Of a DNA stretch of 64,000 nt, positions 1-9,049 are shown piece by piece; position 1 is the stretch's first letter; each line of letters begins with the position of its first letter. The notes under the pieces are model-generated. The model searched no databases and had not been told where the DNA came from. It saw only the letters and a list, made by a program, of their open reading frames with translations. Position numbers and translations under genes: made by a program. The stretch spans positions 286,872 through 350,871 of the forward strand of contig NZ_GL379592.1 of the NCBI RefSeq assembly GCF_000143625.1. Direction: 5' to 3'. This stretch comes from Candidatus Regiella insecticola LSR1 (GTDB lineage: Bacteria; Pseudomonadota; Gammaproteobacteria; Enterobacterales; Enterobacteriaceae).

Positions 1-159
1 CCTTTCTTGGTGCCAGATGCTGAGGTGCGTTTGTCATGCCAGGCGATACTGCTGTTTGGTTTGGGTGAATCCGAGCAAGCTTTACAGCTGTTAGAAAAGA
101 GTCAGGAGCCTGATGCTTTGGCACTGCGCCAGTTGTTCGAATCCGCATCACCGCCTTAA
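1..159 (+). CDS. ssaH: T3SS needle co-chaperone SsaH/YscG family, 3' end only
   Basis: The gene is open from the window edge and ends with TAA at 157-159, leaving 52 C-terminal residues. The segment reads as an alpha-helical repeat (LSCQAILLFGLGESEQALQLLEKS), like the TPR-type YscG/EscG/SsaH proteins. Family knowledge: these pair with a small SsaE/EscE-type partner to hold the needle subunit soluble in the cytoplasm before export. Identification rests on this pattern and on position directly upstream of ssaI and ssaJ, as in SPI-2. The start lies outside the window. Confidence 0.7.
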   Translation, partial: PFLVPDAEVRLSCQAILLFGLGESEQALQLLEKSQEPDALALRQLFESASPP

Positions 160-227
160 ATCATGTCAAGCCAAAGCTTAGGTTGCGTGAATCCTAAAAA
201 AAGCAGTATCTATGTGGAGTGATGATA

Positions 228-521
228 ATGACTATTGATCCTATAAGTAGTTTTGCTGCTGTTCCTGGCATCGTTGGACTGATAGGTAGATTTATGCCCC
301 AGGCAGACGTTAATAATACAACACAGATAAGCAAGTTCAATGCATTGCTGCACGCTGAGAAAGCGTCAGAAGCCTCCGCTAGCCCGATGCCGCCGCTAGC
401 CCTTAAAGAAGCGTTAACAATCTCAGCTAACGTGGCGCAGCTCAATAACAAAGTAGACTGGGCAGCTGCGGCTGCCAATAAATTAGTCAGTGCTGTTAAC
501 AAAGTTACTTCCCTGCAATGA
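228..521 (+). CDS. ssaI: T3SS inner rod protein SsaI (SctI)
   Basis: This is a 97-residue protein with a polar N-terminus and a long amphipathic C-terminal helix ending VSAVNKVTSLQ, as in SctI/PrgJ/YscI rod subunits. Known role: it forms the inner rod that anchors the needle and is itself secreted by the T3SS. I chose ATG 228 because GGAG at 216-219 sits 8 bases upstream; the upstream GTG 219 and ATG 222 would overlap that site. It is slightly longer than Salmonella SsaI (82 residues). Its stop overlaps the start of ssaJ in an ATGA arrangement, so the two are translationally coupled. Confidence 0.8.
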   Translation: MTIDPISSFAAVPGIVGLIGRFMPQADVNNTTQISKFNALLHAEKASEASASPMPPLALKEALTISANVAQLNNKVDWAAAAANKLVSAVNKVTSLQ

Positions 522-1249
522 AAATAATGCAACGTGGTTTTATGGTGTTATTGATCTTGTTATCACTGACCGGCTGCAAGGTTGATTTGTACAACGGTTT
601 AGCCGAAGGTGAAGCGAATGAGATGCTGGCTTTGCTGATGTTGCATAATATCAGTGCCAATAAAGAGTCAGAAAAAGGTGGAAAAGTGGGGCTAAAAGTG
701 GAACGTGACCACTTTATCACTGCGGTTGAATTACTGCGCCAAAATGGTTATCCACGTAAAAGTTACGCCACGGTGGATCAGCTGTTTCCTTCTAATCAGC
801 TAGTCACTTCTCCGGTTCAAGAGCAGGCCAAAATGGTCTACCTGAAAGAGCAGCAATTAGAGAGTATGTTGAGCCATATGGATGGCGTGATCCATGCTGA
901 TGTTACTATTGCGATGATGGCGCCAGTCGATGGAAAAGTCAGCGTACCCAGTTCCGCCTCGGTATTTATCAAATTTTCTCCTGAGGTTAATTTAGCCAGC
1001 TATAGCCCACAAATAAAAAGCCTGGTGCAGGATGCGGTTCCTGGTGTTGCCTATGAAAAAATCAGTGTGTTGATCCAACCGGCGAGTTTTCGTTTTAGTG
1101 CACAGACTACACCCGCTAAATCAACACATTCATGGAATCTACAATGGTTATTAGCCAACGCGACAATGGTTCAAAGCATATTCGCCGTGCTTGGCGTGTT
1201 GATTATTGCTTTGATGTTTTTCGGTTTGACTAAATATTTACGTAAATGA
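518..1249 (+). CDS. ssaJ: T3SS inner-membrane ring lipoprotein SsaJ (SctJ)
   Basis: A lipoprotein signal peptide ends in LLSLTGC (Cys20), so the mature protein should be lipid-anchored at the periplasmic face. Two ring-building domains of the EscJ/YscJ/PrgK family follow, with the typical stretch EQAKMVYLKEQQLESMLSHM, and a C-terminal transmembrane helix (about residues 215-238) ends in a short basic tail. With SctD it makes the inner ring of the basal body. Its 243 residues match the family length. The start ATG 518 overlaps the ssaI stop. Confidence 0.95.
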   Translation: MKIMQRGFMVLLILLSLTGCKVDLYNGLAEGEANEMLALLMLHNISANKESEKGGKVGLKVERDHFITAVELLRQNGYPRKSYATVDQLFPSNQLVTSPVQEQAKMVYLKEQQLESMLSHMDGVIHADVTIAMMAPVDGKVSVPSSASVFIKFSPEVNLASYSPQIKSLVQDAVPGVAYEKISVLIQPASFRFSAQTTPAKSTHSWNLQWLLANATMVQSIFAVLGVLIIALMFFGLTKYLRK

Positions 1250-1261
1250 TGGTATTTTATC

Positions 1262-1861
1262 ATGCTGGCTAAATACCAAGCTCCTGCTAGCCCTATTGAT
1301 GAAAAAATAGTGCGACTACATCAGCTCGCGTGGCAGCCTGCCCGTTTTGCTCACCCTTCATGGCTGATGAAAATGGGATTGCGTAGCGAAAAATATCATT
1401 ATGGTGATTGCCAGACACTGGATAATATTTTAAATCTTCAGCTAATTGACTGGCGCGGATTTCCAAAACAACCGCTTCCGGCGGTGTTGACGAATAAACA
1501 AAAAGCACAAATGGCGTTAGAGCCCAGGTTAGATACGGTTTGTATGGCATTGGGGCTGGTGAGCCTAAGATGTAGTGATTACTTACGCATCCGTCACTAT
1601 CGACAAGCGCTGTATCCTATACTCAATGATGAGGATGTGTGCCAACTTCTTGGTATTGGTTGTCCAGGCGAACGCGCGGCGATATTGAGCCCAGAAATAT
1701 TACCCTCTATCGCATTACAGCTAGGTCGAGGTATTTTGCATGCAACCAGTTCAGCAGCAGTTACCTGGCAAGCGTTATCCATTTTATTACCGCCTTTACC
1801 ACGAGCAATATGGTTACCCTCGGCCGATCTCTGGTTAGCTAGGCTGGAGCGTTTATTGTGA
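1262..1861 (+). CDS. T3SS sorting-platform protein, SctK-like (SPI-2 STM1410 position)
   Basis: A 199-residue soluble protein between ssaJ and ssaK, where SPI-2 carries the gene known as STM1410. The block LDTVCMALGLVSLRCSDYLR and the C-terminal helix LWLARLERLL resemble the divergent YscK/OrgA/MxiK (SctK) family, which links the inner ring to the cytoplasmic SctQ-SctL-SctN platform. Sequence conservation in this family is low, so the call leans on position. The stop TGA 1859-1861 overlaps the GTG start of the next gene. No damage is visible. Confidence 0.7.
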   Translation: MLAKYQAPASPIDEKIVRLHQLAWQPARFAHPSWLMKMGLRSEKYHYGDCQTLDNILNLQLIDWRGFPKQPLPAVLTNKQKAQMALEPRLDTVCMALGLVSLRCSDYLRIRHYRQALYPILNDEDVCQLLGIGCPGERAAILSPEILPSIALQLGRGILHATSSAAVTWQALSILLPPLPRAIWLPSADLWLARLERLL

Positions 1862-2496
1862 ATGTTTTTCATATTGAGATAGCAAAGCGAGATTATGTTT
1901 TACCGCTTGGGCTTTATATTCCTGCCGAGATAGTAAAAAAAATAGACAGTGGCGTGGAAATAGAAGCACAAGCACACGCGCGCGCGCAATTAATTTTGCA
2001 ACAAGCAGAACAAGAAAAAACCGCCTTATTGGCGGCTGCGCAACAACAGGCAACAGAGACGATGCAGTTGGCGCGGGCTGAAATGGAAAAAAAATTTTTA
2101 CAACAACATGTTAATTGGTTGGTAGAAGCTGAACAGCTCGATATCCGGTTGGTAGAGCAAGCGCGTAGTCGTATCATGCAAGCGCTCACCTCGGTGATAA
2201 AATCTTGGGCGGGTCAGCAGTCCGTCGACAAAATTTTGCTCGCGCGCTTAACTGACCAAGTAGAAGAAATGGCACAGCAGGGTTTGATCACACTGAGGGT
2301 ACATCCTCAGCAAATTGACTCGTTGACGCAAGCACTGGGGGATCGACTGACGCTACAAGCGGATGCCAGTTTGGAGGTTGAACAGGCTATTTTAGCCTCT
2401 CCGTTGCTTTCACTAAACCTATCACTGAGTGATCATTTATCCCAATTGGTTACATGGTTGCATGAATCTTCTGCAATATTATCGGATGAACATTAA
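1858..2496 (+). CDS. ssaK: T3SS ATPase stator SsaK (SctL)
   Basis: A 212-residue protein with a long Ala/Gln/Glu-rich coiled coil at about residues 35-85 (AQLILQQAEQEKTALLAAAQ), followed by a globular C-terminal half. This is the HrpE/YscL/FliH layout. Family knowledge: dimers bind the N-terminus of the ATPase SctN and connect it to SctQ, and help regulate ATP hydrolysis. It starts with GTG 1858, overlapping the preceding stop by four bases, and its TAA is followed immediately by the ATG of ssaL. Confidence 0.85.
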   Translation: MNVFHIEIAKRDYVLPLGLYIPAEIVKKIDSGVEIEAQAHARAQLILQQAEQEKTALLAAAQQQATETMQLARAEMEKKFLQQHVNWLVEAEQLDIRLVEQARSRIMQALTSVIKSWAGQQSVDKILLARLTDQVEEMAQQGLITLRVHPQQIDSLTQALGDRLTLQADASLEVEQAILASPLLSLNLSLSDHLSQLVTWLHESSAILSDEH

Positions 2497-3483
2497 ATGA
2501 CGACTCAACCGATCAATCCTGCTCATAATCCTCCTCATTCTATCGGGTCGTCGTACTCTGGCGGTGCATTAGGGACGGTAGTTCAACCCCCAACTTCAGC
2601 AATGAAAGAAGCAGCGGAGGCAGCCTTATCGTTGCAGGATACTCAAGAAGACATAGCATTCCTCTTTAGCGCAAAAGTGCAAGACGATCAACAGGCCAAA
2701 AAGATACGTCGTGATGCCTGTAGACAGCGAGAATTCCTCAAAATTATTGAGCATATGGCGGGGCATAGTGAGGGGAAAAACTTACTGTCATCTCCGCTTC
2801 CTAATCAAGATAGCGAATTTGCGCGCGCGGCAAAAATGTTACAGATCGGTGGTTTTTTACGGCAACATTGGAATAATCCCGCGCGACGTAAAACTGCATC
2901 GCAAGAATTATCTGAGTTGATGGAAGAAGCCGGTTGGGAAGTTGAACTGTTTGGGCTATTAGAGTTTGGCTCTCTTAATGGCGATTCATTGCGTGCAGTG
3001 AAACACTTGTTTCAACAAAGTATTGATGAGGAAGAAAAGCAATCGCTCGATAAATGGTTTAAACGTGTTAGCCATTGGAAAAATCGTAAACCTAAGGTTT
3101 TGGTCTTGTTGCGTGCATTAGCATTCGATATGAGTACTCAGCCTACCACCAAACGGGGTCATCGATTGGCGGCGATATTGGGTCAACTACGTCGATTACT
3201 GCTGTTTCTTGGATTGGAAGATCATTGTAAGCATGTCGGTGACGCCTGCGGGCTGGAAGGCGACATCGTGTTGCAAGAAGTGTTGGCCATTGTCGGACAA
3301 CCTTGGCTATTTAAAGAATGCTTACAACGTCGGTTAGCTAACTTGCAACATTTATCTCCACAGCAACAACCTATTTTTCTCCTGCGTTTGAATGAGTTGT
3401 TTAAATTGATGCCTGCTGCTCATTTTAATGACGATGAACAGCGTGAGCAGATATTAGAAATCTTGCAGAATTTTTACTCTTAA
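2497..3483 (+). CDS. ssaL: T3SS gatekeeper SsaL (SctW)
   Basis: A 328-residue member of the InvE/SepL/YopN (SctW) gatekeeper family. An unstructured Ser/Pro-rich N-terminus of about 50 residues serves in this family for chaperone binding or secretion; helical X-bundle domains follow (SELMEEAGWEVELFGLLEFG and LAAILGQLRRLLLFLGLE are characteristic). In SPI-2 the protein holds back effector export until translocators are delivered and acts with SsaM. It begins at the first base after the ssaK stop. A 77-base gap separates it from ssaM, the only sizeable gap in the first half of the operon. Confidence 0.85.
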   Translation: MTTQPINPAHNPPHSIGSSYSGGALGTVVQPPTSAMKEAAEAALSLQDTQEDIAFLFSAKVQDDQQAKKIRRDACRQREFLKIIEHMAGHSEGKNLLSSPLPNQDSEFARAAKMLQIGGFLRQHWNNPARRKTASQELSELMEEAGWEVELFGLLEFGSLNGDSLRAVKHLFQQSIDEEEKQSLDKWFKRVSHWKNRKPKVLVLLRALAFDMSTQPTTKRGHRLAAILGQLRRLLLFLGLEDHCKHVGDACGLEGDIVLQEVLAIVGQPWLFKECLQRRLANLQHLSPQQQPIFLLRLNELFKLMPAAHFNDDEQREQILEILQNFYS

Positions 3484-3560
3484 TGCGATTTTGAGTGCGT
3501 TTTGATGAAGTATATCAGTGACAAGAGATTTACAGGCTTTTAAAACGGAGCATCAACGAT

Positions 3561-3932
3561 ATGGACATGGATCTAGTGGTGGTTCGTAATTTGCAGTTAT
3601 TTTTTCGTTTAGCAGAATTGCCCTATACCGAAGTTAAACCCTCTATGGAATGGCGCATTGGTCAAAGAGCGGTGTTTATTGAGGTTCATCAACAGAGAAT
3701 ATTGCTCACCACCGGGCGTTTAAATCCGCAGGCAAACCTAGAAGAATTACGCACCCTGCAACAACGTTGGCGCCTTGAACGGTTTTACGGTATTCCGCAG
3801 CGCATCTATCTGCTCAGTATTGGCATCATGGTAAGTTGCTGTCCTCATACCGCGTCAGGCGCTGAATTTTGGTATCAAATTTATAAGCAACAATATGCAT
3901 TACTTAAAACTCTCGAAGGCGAATGGTCATGA
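3561..3932 (+). CDS. ssaM: T3SS gatekeeper partner SsaM
   Basis: A 123-residue cytoplasmic protein between ssaL and ssaV, the place held by ssaM in SPI-2 and by cesL in LEE systems. In Salmonella, SsaM binds the gatekeeper SsaL and both are needed for the translocator-to-effector switch. I see a conserved-looking core ([20 protein letters not shown]). ATG 3561 is preceded by GGAG at 3547-3550; an alternative in-frame ATG lies at 3567. Its last bases overlap the start of ssaV. Identification depends mainly on context and length. Confidence 0.7.
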   Translation: MDMDLVVVRNLQLFFRLAELPYTEVKPSMEWRIGQRAVFIEVHQQRILLTTGRLNPQANLEELRTLQQRWRLERFYGIPQRIYLLSIGIMVSCCPHTASGAEFWYQIYKQQYALLKTLEGEWS

Positions 3933-5974
3933 TGTTCGAGCCCGTTAAACGTGCGCTAATGCTACTAGCAGATCGGCAAGATATATTTTTGGCCATTATG
4001 TTATTAGTCGCCATTTTCATGATGATCCTGCCGTTACCGACTGCCCTGGTTGATGTGTTGATTGTGATTAACTTGGCGCTTTCTGTCACCTTACTGATGA
4101 TCGCTATTTATTTACGTGATCCTTTGGATTTTTCCGTTTTTCCCTCATTACTGCTGATCACGACTTTATATCGACTAGCATTAACCATTAGTACCAGTCG
4201 GTTAGTATTACTACAACATGATGCCGGAGAAATCGTTGAGGCGTTTGGTCAATTCGTTGTAGGCGGAAATCTTGCCGTCGGTTTGATCATTTTCACCATT
4301 ATCACTGTCGTGCAATTTATTGTGATCACCAAAGGCTCTGAACGAGTAGCAGAAGTCAGTGCACGCTTCTCGCTTGATGGCATGCCGGGTAAACAAATGA
4401 GTATTGACGGTGATTTACGCGCCGGTGTTATCGATGCGGCTGAAGCCGGCCGTCAACGTGCTCGTGTGCAAAAAGAAAGCCGTCTGTTTGGTGCCATGGA
4501 CGGGGCGATGAAATTTGTTAAAGGTGACGCCATCGCCGGGATCATCGTGATCCTGGTCAATATTATTGGTGGTATTGCCATTGGTGTGTTTCAGCATGAA
4601 ATGTCAGCAGGGGAAGCGGTAAAAATTTATGCGGTGCTGTCTGTCGGTGATGGGCTAGCGGCGCAAATCCCTTCATTACTGATTTCCATTACGGCAGGGA
4701 TTATTGTGACGCGGGTCCCGGCGGAAGAAAAACAGAGTTTAGCGAGAGATTTAGCCAGTCAAGTGGTTCGACAGCCTGAAGCCTTGTGGATGGCGGCGGG
4801 TTTGCTGCTGATGTTTGCGTTATTACCAGGCTTTCCTTTTATTGATTTTGCCGGGCTGGCAGCGCTTATTGCCATGCCAGCATTTTTGATTTATCGCAAA
4901 AAACGTCGGCCAGGCAATACACTGGGTGTGGACGGTGCAGCGTCAGATTATAAAGAGGGCGCAGAGATGACACCCGGTGCGGTACCCCTGATGTTGTATT
5001 GCGCCACTAATCTCTATCACGATGATCTAAAACGGGAAGTGGATGGACTACGTTGGCAACGTTTTGAATACCTCGGCGTTCCACTGCCTGAAGTGATTGT
5101 TCGTTGCGATCCTGCTTTGGAAAATAACAGCATATCGATTCGTCTTTATCAAGAGCCGGTAATGACATTAGTGTTACCACATGATGATTTACTGCTACAG
5201 GAGTCCAGTGCTCAATTGGAATCACGGACTGAAATATTGCCGCATAATATGGGTGAATTGTATTTCATCCCAGTAGCGCAAAAAGAACGTGCTATCACCT
5301 TGGGTCTCCCTTATGCCGAGGGACGTCAGCGTATTATTTCCTGTTTAAAACGGGTATTGGAACGACATACTTCAGAATTTATTGGCGTACAAGAAACACG
5401 TTACTTAATGGACGCGATGGAAGGACGTTACGCCGAATTAGTGAAAGAATTGCAACGCCAGATGCCGGTGGGCAAAATAACTGAAATTTTAAGACGCTTA
5501 GTAGAAGAAGGTATCTCCATCCGCGATTTACGTACTATTTTTGGCGCGCTGGTGGAATGGGCACCAAAAGAAAAAGACGTCATCATGTTAACCGAATATG
5601 TGCGCATTGCGCTGCGCCGTCATTTATGCTTTCGCTTTGGTAAGGGCAACGACTGGTTGCCCGCGTTACGCATTGGTGAAGGGGTAGAAAACCTTGTCCG
5701 CGAATCTATTCGCCAGACCTCTGCCGGAACTTATTCATCACTTGACCCTCCACAATCACGTTTAATTTTAGCGAAAATAAAAACGGCTATTGCAGAGCAT
5801 CATGGCGCAGTGCTGTTAACTTCTGTTGATGTGCGTCGCTTTTTACGCAAAATTGTCGAACATGAGATGTTTGCTCAGCCTGTGCTGTCCTGGCAAGAAC
5901 TGGGGGATGAAATTAATATTAAAGTCGTCGGTACGGTTGAGCTGATTGGAGAAGAGCTGGATGGAGTTACCTGA
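3929..5974 (+). CDS. ssaV: T3SS export gate protein SsaV (SctV)
   Basis: This is the FlhA-family major export gate. About eight N-terminal membrane helices (residues 20-320) precede a large cytoplasmic domain that forms a nonameric ring receiving substrates. The FHIPEP signature is present ([15 protein letters not shown]). Starting at ATG 3929 gives 681 residues, the length of Salmonella SsaV, with a GAAGG ribosome site 9 bases upstream; ATG 3923 is also in frame but too close to that site. It overlaps ssaM by 4 bases and ssaN by 14. No lesions are visible. Confidence 0.97.
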   Translation: MMFEPVKRALMLLADRQDIFLAIMLLVAIFMMILPLPTALVDVLIVINLALSVTLLMIAIYLRDPLDFSVFPSLLLITTLYRLALTISTSRLVLLQHDAGEIVEAFGQFVVGGNLAVGLIIFTIITVVQFIVITKGSERVAEVSARFSLDGMPGKQMSIDGDLRAGVIDAAEAGRQRARVQKESRLFGAMDGAMKFVKGDAIAGIIVILVNIIGGIAIGVFQHEMSAGEAVKIYAVLSVGDGLAAQIPSLLISITAGIIVTRVPAEEKQSLARDLASQVVRQPEALWMAAGLLLMFALLPGFPFIDFAGLAALIAMPAFLIYRKKRRPGNTLGVDGAASDYKEGAEMTPGAVPLMLYCATNLYHDDLKREVDGLRWQRFEYLGVPLPEVIVRCDPALENNSISIRLYQEPVMTLVLPHDDLLLQESSAQLESRTEILPHNMGELYFIPVAQKERAITLGLPYAEGRQRIISCLKRVLERHTSEFIGVQETRYLMDAMEGRYAELVKELQRQMPVGKITEILRRLVEEGISIRDLRTIFGALVEWAPKEKDVIMLTEYVRIALRRHLCFRFGKGNDWLPALRIGEGVENLVRESIRQTSAGTYSSLDPPQSRLILAKIKTAIAEHHGAVLLTSVDVRRFLRKIVEHEMFAQPVLSWQELGDEINIKVVGTVELIGEELDGVT

Positions 5975-7286
5975 TATTAAGCAACTGAGCGCCAGTTTAC
6001 AGCAGCGATTGTGCTTTACAACCGCACCGCCCACCGGCCTTAATTACAGCGGCTCAATACTGGATGTTGGCCCCACGTTGCTGCGCGCGAGTTTACCTGG
6101 TGTCAGCATGGGGGAGCTTTGTCGCATAGAGCCTATTGGCACATTGGTTGAAGTGGTCGCTATTGAACAGCAAGTGGCATTACTATCACCTTTTTCTTCC
6201 TCCGATGGATTAAGTAGTGGCCAAAGTGTGTCACCTTTAAAACATGCGCATCGAGTGGCCGTCGGATCAAGGCTAAAAGGCCGCATTCTCGATGGTCTAG
6301 GACAACCGATAGATGAGGGATCCGCATTAAAGGGTCATTGGCGTGAGCTAGATAATTCTCCTCCTGATCCATTGACCCGTAAGCCGATAGAAAAACCGTT
6401 TATTACTGGTATTCGCTCAATAGATGCCATGTTGTGCTGTGGCGAAGGGCAGCGCATTGGTATTTTTGCCGCCGCAGGAGTTGGAAAAAGTACTTTGCTG
6501 AGTATGTTGTGTGAAAACAGTGACGCCGATGTCATGGTGTTAGCGCTGATCGGCGAGCGAGGACGGGAAGTGCGAGAATTTCTCGAACAAGTTTTGACCC
6601 CTGAGGCACGTGCTCGTACGATCGTTGTGGTTGCCACTTCTGATCGCCCGGCGTTAGAAAGACTAAAAGGGGTTTACACCGGTACCACCATTGCTGAATA
6701 TTTTCGCGAGCGAGGGCTGAAAGTGTTGCTGATGGTCGATTCACTAACACGTTATGCTAGAGCGGCACGTGAAATCGGTTTGGCGGCCGGTGAAGCCCCG
6801 GCGGCGGGCAGTTTTCCCCCTAGCGTATTTGCGGCGATGCCGCGTTTATTAGAAAGAACAGGCAACAGTGCTCGCGGGAGCATTACGGCATTTTACACGG
6901 TACTGGTTGAAGGCGATGATATGAACGAACCCGTGGCCGACGAAGTACGCTCACTATTGGACGGTCATATCGTTTTATCGCGACAACTTGCCGGCGCTGG
7001 ACATTATCCTGCGATTGATATTGCCGCCAGTGTTAGCCGAATTATGCCGCAGGTGGTTTCAGCCAAACATATGGCGTTGGCGCAAAAATTACGTTTAATA
7101 CAAGCGCGTTATCAAGAAATCGAATTATTGGTCAGAGTAGGGGAATATAAAACCGGTCAAGATCCGGAGGCCGATGAAGCATTAAAACGTTACCCTGCCG
7201 TTTGTGCATTTTTGCAACAGGGGAGACATGAGCGTTGCGATCTGGAAAAAACACTAAGTCAGCTAGCAAAAGTGCTGGGATCCTAA
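5961..7286 (+). CDS. ssaN: T3SS ATPase SsaN (SctN)
   Basis: The hexameric ATPase that strips chaperones from substrates and feeds the export gate. Visible motifs are a Walker A (AAAGVGKST, about residues 169-177), the catalytic-glutamate segment [12 protein letters not shown] and a Walker B ([19 protein letters not shown]). ATG 5961 gives 441 residues, close to the roughly 433 of Salmonella SsaN, and is preceded by an A/G-rich site (GGAGAAGAG). It lies inside the end of ssaV, implying coupled translation. Its C-terminal end overlaps ssaO. Confidence 0.97.
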   Translation: MELPDIKQLSASLQQRLCFTTAPPTGLNYSGSILDVGPTLLRASLPGVSMGELCRIEPIGTLVEVVAIEQQVALLSPFSSSDGLSSGQSVSPLKHAHRVAVGSRLKGRILDGLGQPIDEGSALKGHWRELDNSPPDPLTRKPIEKPFITGIRSIDAMLCCGEGQRIGIFAAAGVGKSTLLSMLCENSDADVMVLALIGERGREVREFLEQVLTPEARARTIVVVATSDRPALERLKGVYTGTTIAEYFRERGLKVLLMVDSLTRYARAAREIGLAAGEAPAAGSFPPSVFAAMPRLLERTGNSARGSITAFYTVLVEGDDMNEPVADEVRSLLDGHIVLSRQLAGAGHYPAIDIAASVSRIMPQVVSAKHMALAQKLRLIQARYQEIELLVRVGEYKTGQDPEADEALKRYPAVCAFLQQGRHERCDLEKTLSQLAKVLGS

Positions 7287-7666
7287 CTTTAAACCGTTTG
7301 TTAACGATACGCGCACGAAGGGAGCAAAGTTTACGTCGTAGCATTGCCGAGCATGGTAATGAGCAGCTTGAACTGGAGGCGCGAATAGAAGGATCGCGGA
7401 CGGAACGTCAAAAGTTATGTCAGCAACTGCGAGAGCTGACCCAATGGTGTGGTTTGTTAGCCCCGAGGGAATTCAGTGAACAAAAAAATCAGCTGCATTT
7501 AATTTATCAACAAGAGCGTAGCCAACAGGTGCAAATTACTCAATATCTTGAAGAAAATAAGCAGCTTACAATCAAGATAGAAGCGCTTCGAACATTATTA
7601 CAGCGTAATCTGCTGGAACAGGAAAAACTACGGATACTGATCAAAGATGAGACGAATCGATATTGA
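7235..7666 (+). CDS. ssaO: T3SS central stalk SsaO (SctO)
   Basis: An almost entirely coiled-coil protein (RARREQSLRRSIAEHGNEQL onward), like SsaO/YscO/FliJ, which in this family rotates inside the ATPase ring and touches the export gate. There is no ATG. TTG 7235 has a purine-rich GGGGAG 9 bases upstream and gives 143 residues; TTG 7298 gives 122 residues, nearer the 125 of Salmonella SsaO, but lacks a ribosome site. Which is used is open. The end overlaps ssaP by 20 bases. Confidence 0.85.
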   Translation: MRSGKNTKSASKSAGILTLNRLLTIRARREQSLRRSIAEHGNEQLELEARIEGSRTERQKLCQQLRELTQWCGLLAPREFSEQKNQLHLIYQQERSQQVQITQYLEENKQLTIKIEALRTLLQRNLLEQEKLRILIKDETNRY

Positions 7667-8033
7667 AGGCGCCATACCCTTATGGCAAAGCATCGGTGAT
7701 AATCAAACAGAGGATGGCTCTCGAAAGCGAGAACGTTTTTTGCGTCATTTACGCTTAGATTCATGTCCTAAATTGGTGAAGAAAAATGCGACTCAGAGCG
7801 AATTGTTACCAGCGGAGCAATGGGCGAATTACCGCATTACTTCAGGGGCACTTAAGGGCACCCTTATTCGTGTTCACTTGAGGGGCAATGGCGTCCTGTT
7901 ACAGCTTTTTTGCCCTAATAATGAAACAAAAAAACGTGTCTTAAGTGTTAAAAAACGTTGGCAGCGTAGCTTGATACAGCTCGGTCTTCCTTGTGAATTG
8001 GAGGTCATTGATGCAGTTGACACTGTCCCCTGA
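7647..8033 (+). CDS. ssaP: T3SS needle-length/substrate-switch protein SsaP (SctP)
   Basis: A 128-residue protein. Its N-terminal half is polar and its C-terminal half (ITSGALKGTLIRVHLRGNGV to the end) folds like the substrate-switch domain of SsaP. Salmonella SsaP is 124 residues and begins with the same basic MRI pattern. Family members are secreted, measure the needle and act on SctU to change substrate class. It overlaps ssaO upstream and ssaQ downstream, as in SPI-2. Confidence 0.8.
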   Translation: MRRIDIEGAIPLWQSIGDNQTEDGSRKRERFLRHLRLDSCPKLVKKNATQSELLPAEQWANYRITSGALKGTLIRVHLRGNGVLLQLFCPNNETKKRVLSVKKRWQRSLIQLGLPCELEVIDAVDTVP

Positions 8034-8982
8034 ATTGAAGGAATTAAGTGCATTAATAGGCAATGGACGCACGCAAGGGGCAGTCACTACAACCTTTAAG
8101 ATGATGGAAGGGAAGGGTGTTTGTTTGCCAGTCAGCATCGAGGGCGTTAACTGTGGCATTTGGTTATCTGAACAAGAATGGGCGAGTTGGCTTGAATCTG
8201 TACTTGCTGTTTCCGATCCCAACTGTTTAAACAACGATTTATTGGTTGGCATGTCTCATTGGCTGCTTTCTTCTCTCCAGCACGTATTGCCGTTACTTGT
8301 CGTCAGTAACCAGCTATCCCGCCCATACGACCTCTTGAAACAATGGGCAGTGGTATGCACATTTACCTTAGAAAACCAGCAATTTAATGCAGTATTGTTT
8401 GACTGGCCGCTGATGAAATTACATAAAATTCTCGCCGATTGGCCTAGCGACCAGCCATCTTCATTAGGATCTAAATCACAATCATTAGGCTATCAATGTG
8501 GATTAGTCGCCGGTTGGTGTCGTTTGTCTTTGACGCAATTACGCACGCTAAAGGTGGGTGATGGGCTACGTGTGTGTGCCGCCGCCGATCTAGAAAATAA
8601 CTGCTGTTGGTTGTGGCAGCTGGGTGGGCCACAGTTTTACATCAGGTTAAGCGAGGAAAACCAAATGACAATACAAAATATTAATCAGGATATTGATGAA
8701 TTACTGCACTTGGATACGGATACTACTGCCGGATCCGCGATGGAAAATTTACATTCGGTTTCCTTGGATGCGTTGGAAAAAACCTTGGTAATGGAAATCG
8801 GTCGCCTCGACATGAAAATAGAAGATATTAAAGCGCTTAGCGTGGGGCAGACATTAGCCTGTGAAAGTAGCTGCTATGGCGAAGTCGGCATCCGATTAGA
8901 TGGACAACAGGTTGGCTCTGGCAATCTAGTACGTTGTGGAGAAGAATTGGTGGTGAGAATTGATCGGTGGGCGCTGAAATAG
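8011..8982 (+). CDS. ssaQ: T3SS C-ring/sorting platform protein SsaQ (SctQ)
   Basis: A SpoA/SURF1-family protein of 323 residues (Salmonella SsaQ has 322), the main component of the cytoplasmic sorting platform. The C-terminal SpoA domain is clear (VMEIGRLDMKIEDIKALSVG ... LVRCGEELVVRIDRW). ATG 8011 follows GGAGG at 8000-8004 with a 6-base spacer, so the GTG at 7993 is unlikely. It overlaps ssaP by 23 bases. An internal start (separate entry) probably makes a short C-terminal form as well. Confidence 0.93.
   Translation: MQLTLSPELKELSALIGNGRTQGAVTTTFKMMEGKGVCLPVSIEGVNCGIWLSEQEWASWLESVLAVSDPNCLNNDLLVGMSHWLLSSLQHVLPLLVVSNQLSRPYDLLKQWAVVCTFTLENQQFNAVLFDWPLMKLHKILADWPSDQPSSLGSKSQSLGYQCGLVAGWCRLSLTQLRTLKVGDGLRVCAAADLENNCCWLWQLGGPQFYIRLSEENQMTIQNINQDIDELLHLDTDTTAGSAMENLHSVSLDALEKTLVMEIGRLDMKIEDIKALSVGQTLACESSCYGEVGIRLDGQQVGSGNLVRCGEELVVRIDRWALK
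8665..8982 (+). other. Probable internal translation start giving short SsaQ (SsaQ-S)
   Basis: Within ssaQ, an in-frame ATG at 8665 (MTIQNINQDIDELL...) is preceded by AGGA at 8654-8657 with a 7-base spacer. It would make a 105-residue protein containing only the C-terminal SpoA domain. Salmonella SsaQ and several SctQ homologues are known to make such a product, about 106 residues long, which assembles with the full protein. The match in position and length is the evidence; actual use of the start is inferred. Confidence 0.7.
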
Positions 8983-8984
8983 AC

Positions 8985-9019
8985 TCGAAATCTCTTGAGC
9001 GACGCTCAAGAGATTTCGA
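8985..9019. repeat. Perfect 16-bp palindrome between ssaQ and ssaR (repeat C core)
   Basis: TCGAAATCTCTTGAGC at 8985-9000 is repeated exactly in reverse complement at 9004-9019 with a 3-base loop. The same words (TTCGAAATCT, GCTCAAGA) form the ends of repeat C elsewhere in this window, so this looks like a deletion-shortened copy. There is no T-run, so it is not a standard terminator, but the hairpin could affect T3SS mRNA processing. It occupies most of the only non-overlapping junction in the second half of the operon. Confidence 0.85.
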
Positions 9020-9049
9020 ACATAAAATTAACACCCTAGTGGAATTAGC

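Noticed and set aside
8985..9019. Rho-independent terminator between ssaQ and ssaR
   Set aside because: The hairpin has no following T-run and the operon continues with ssaR to ssaU.
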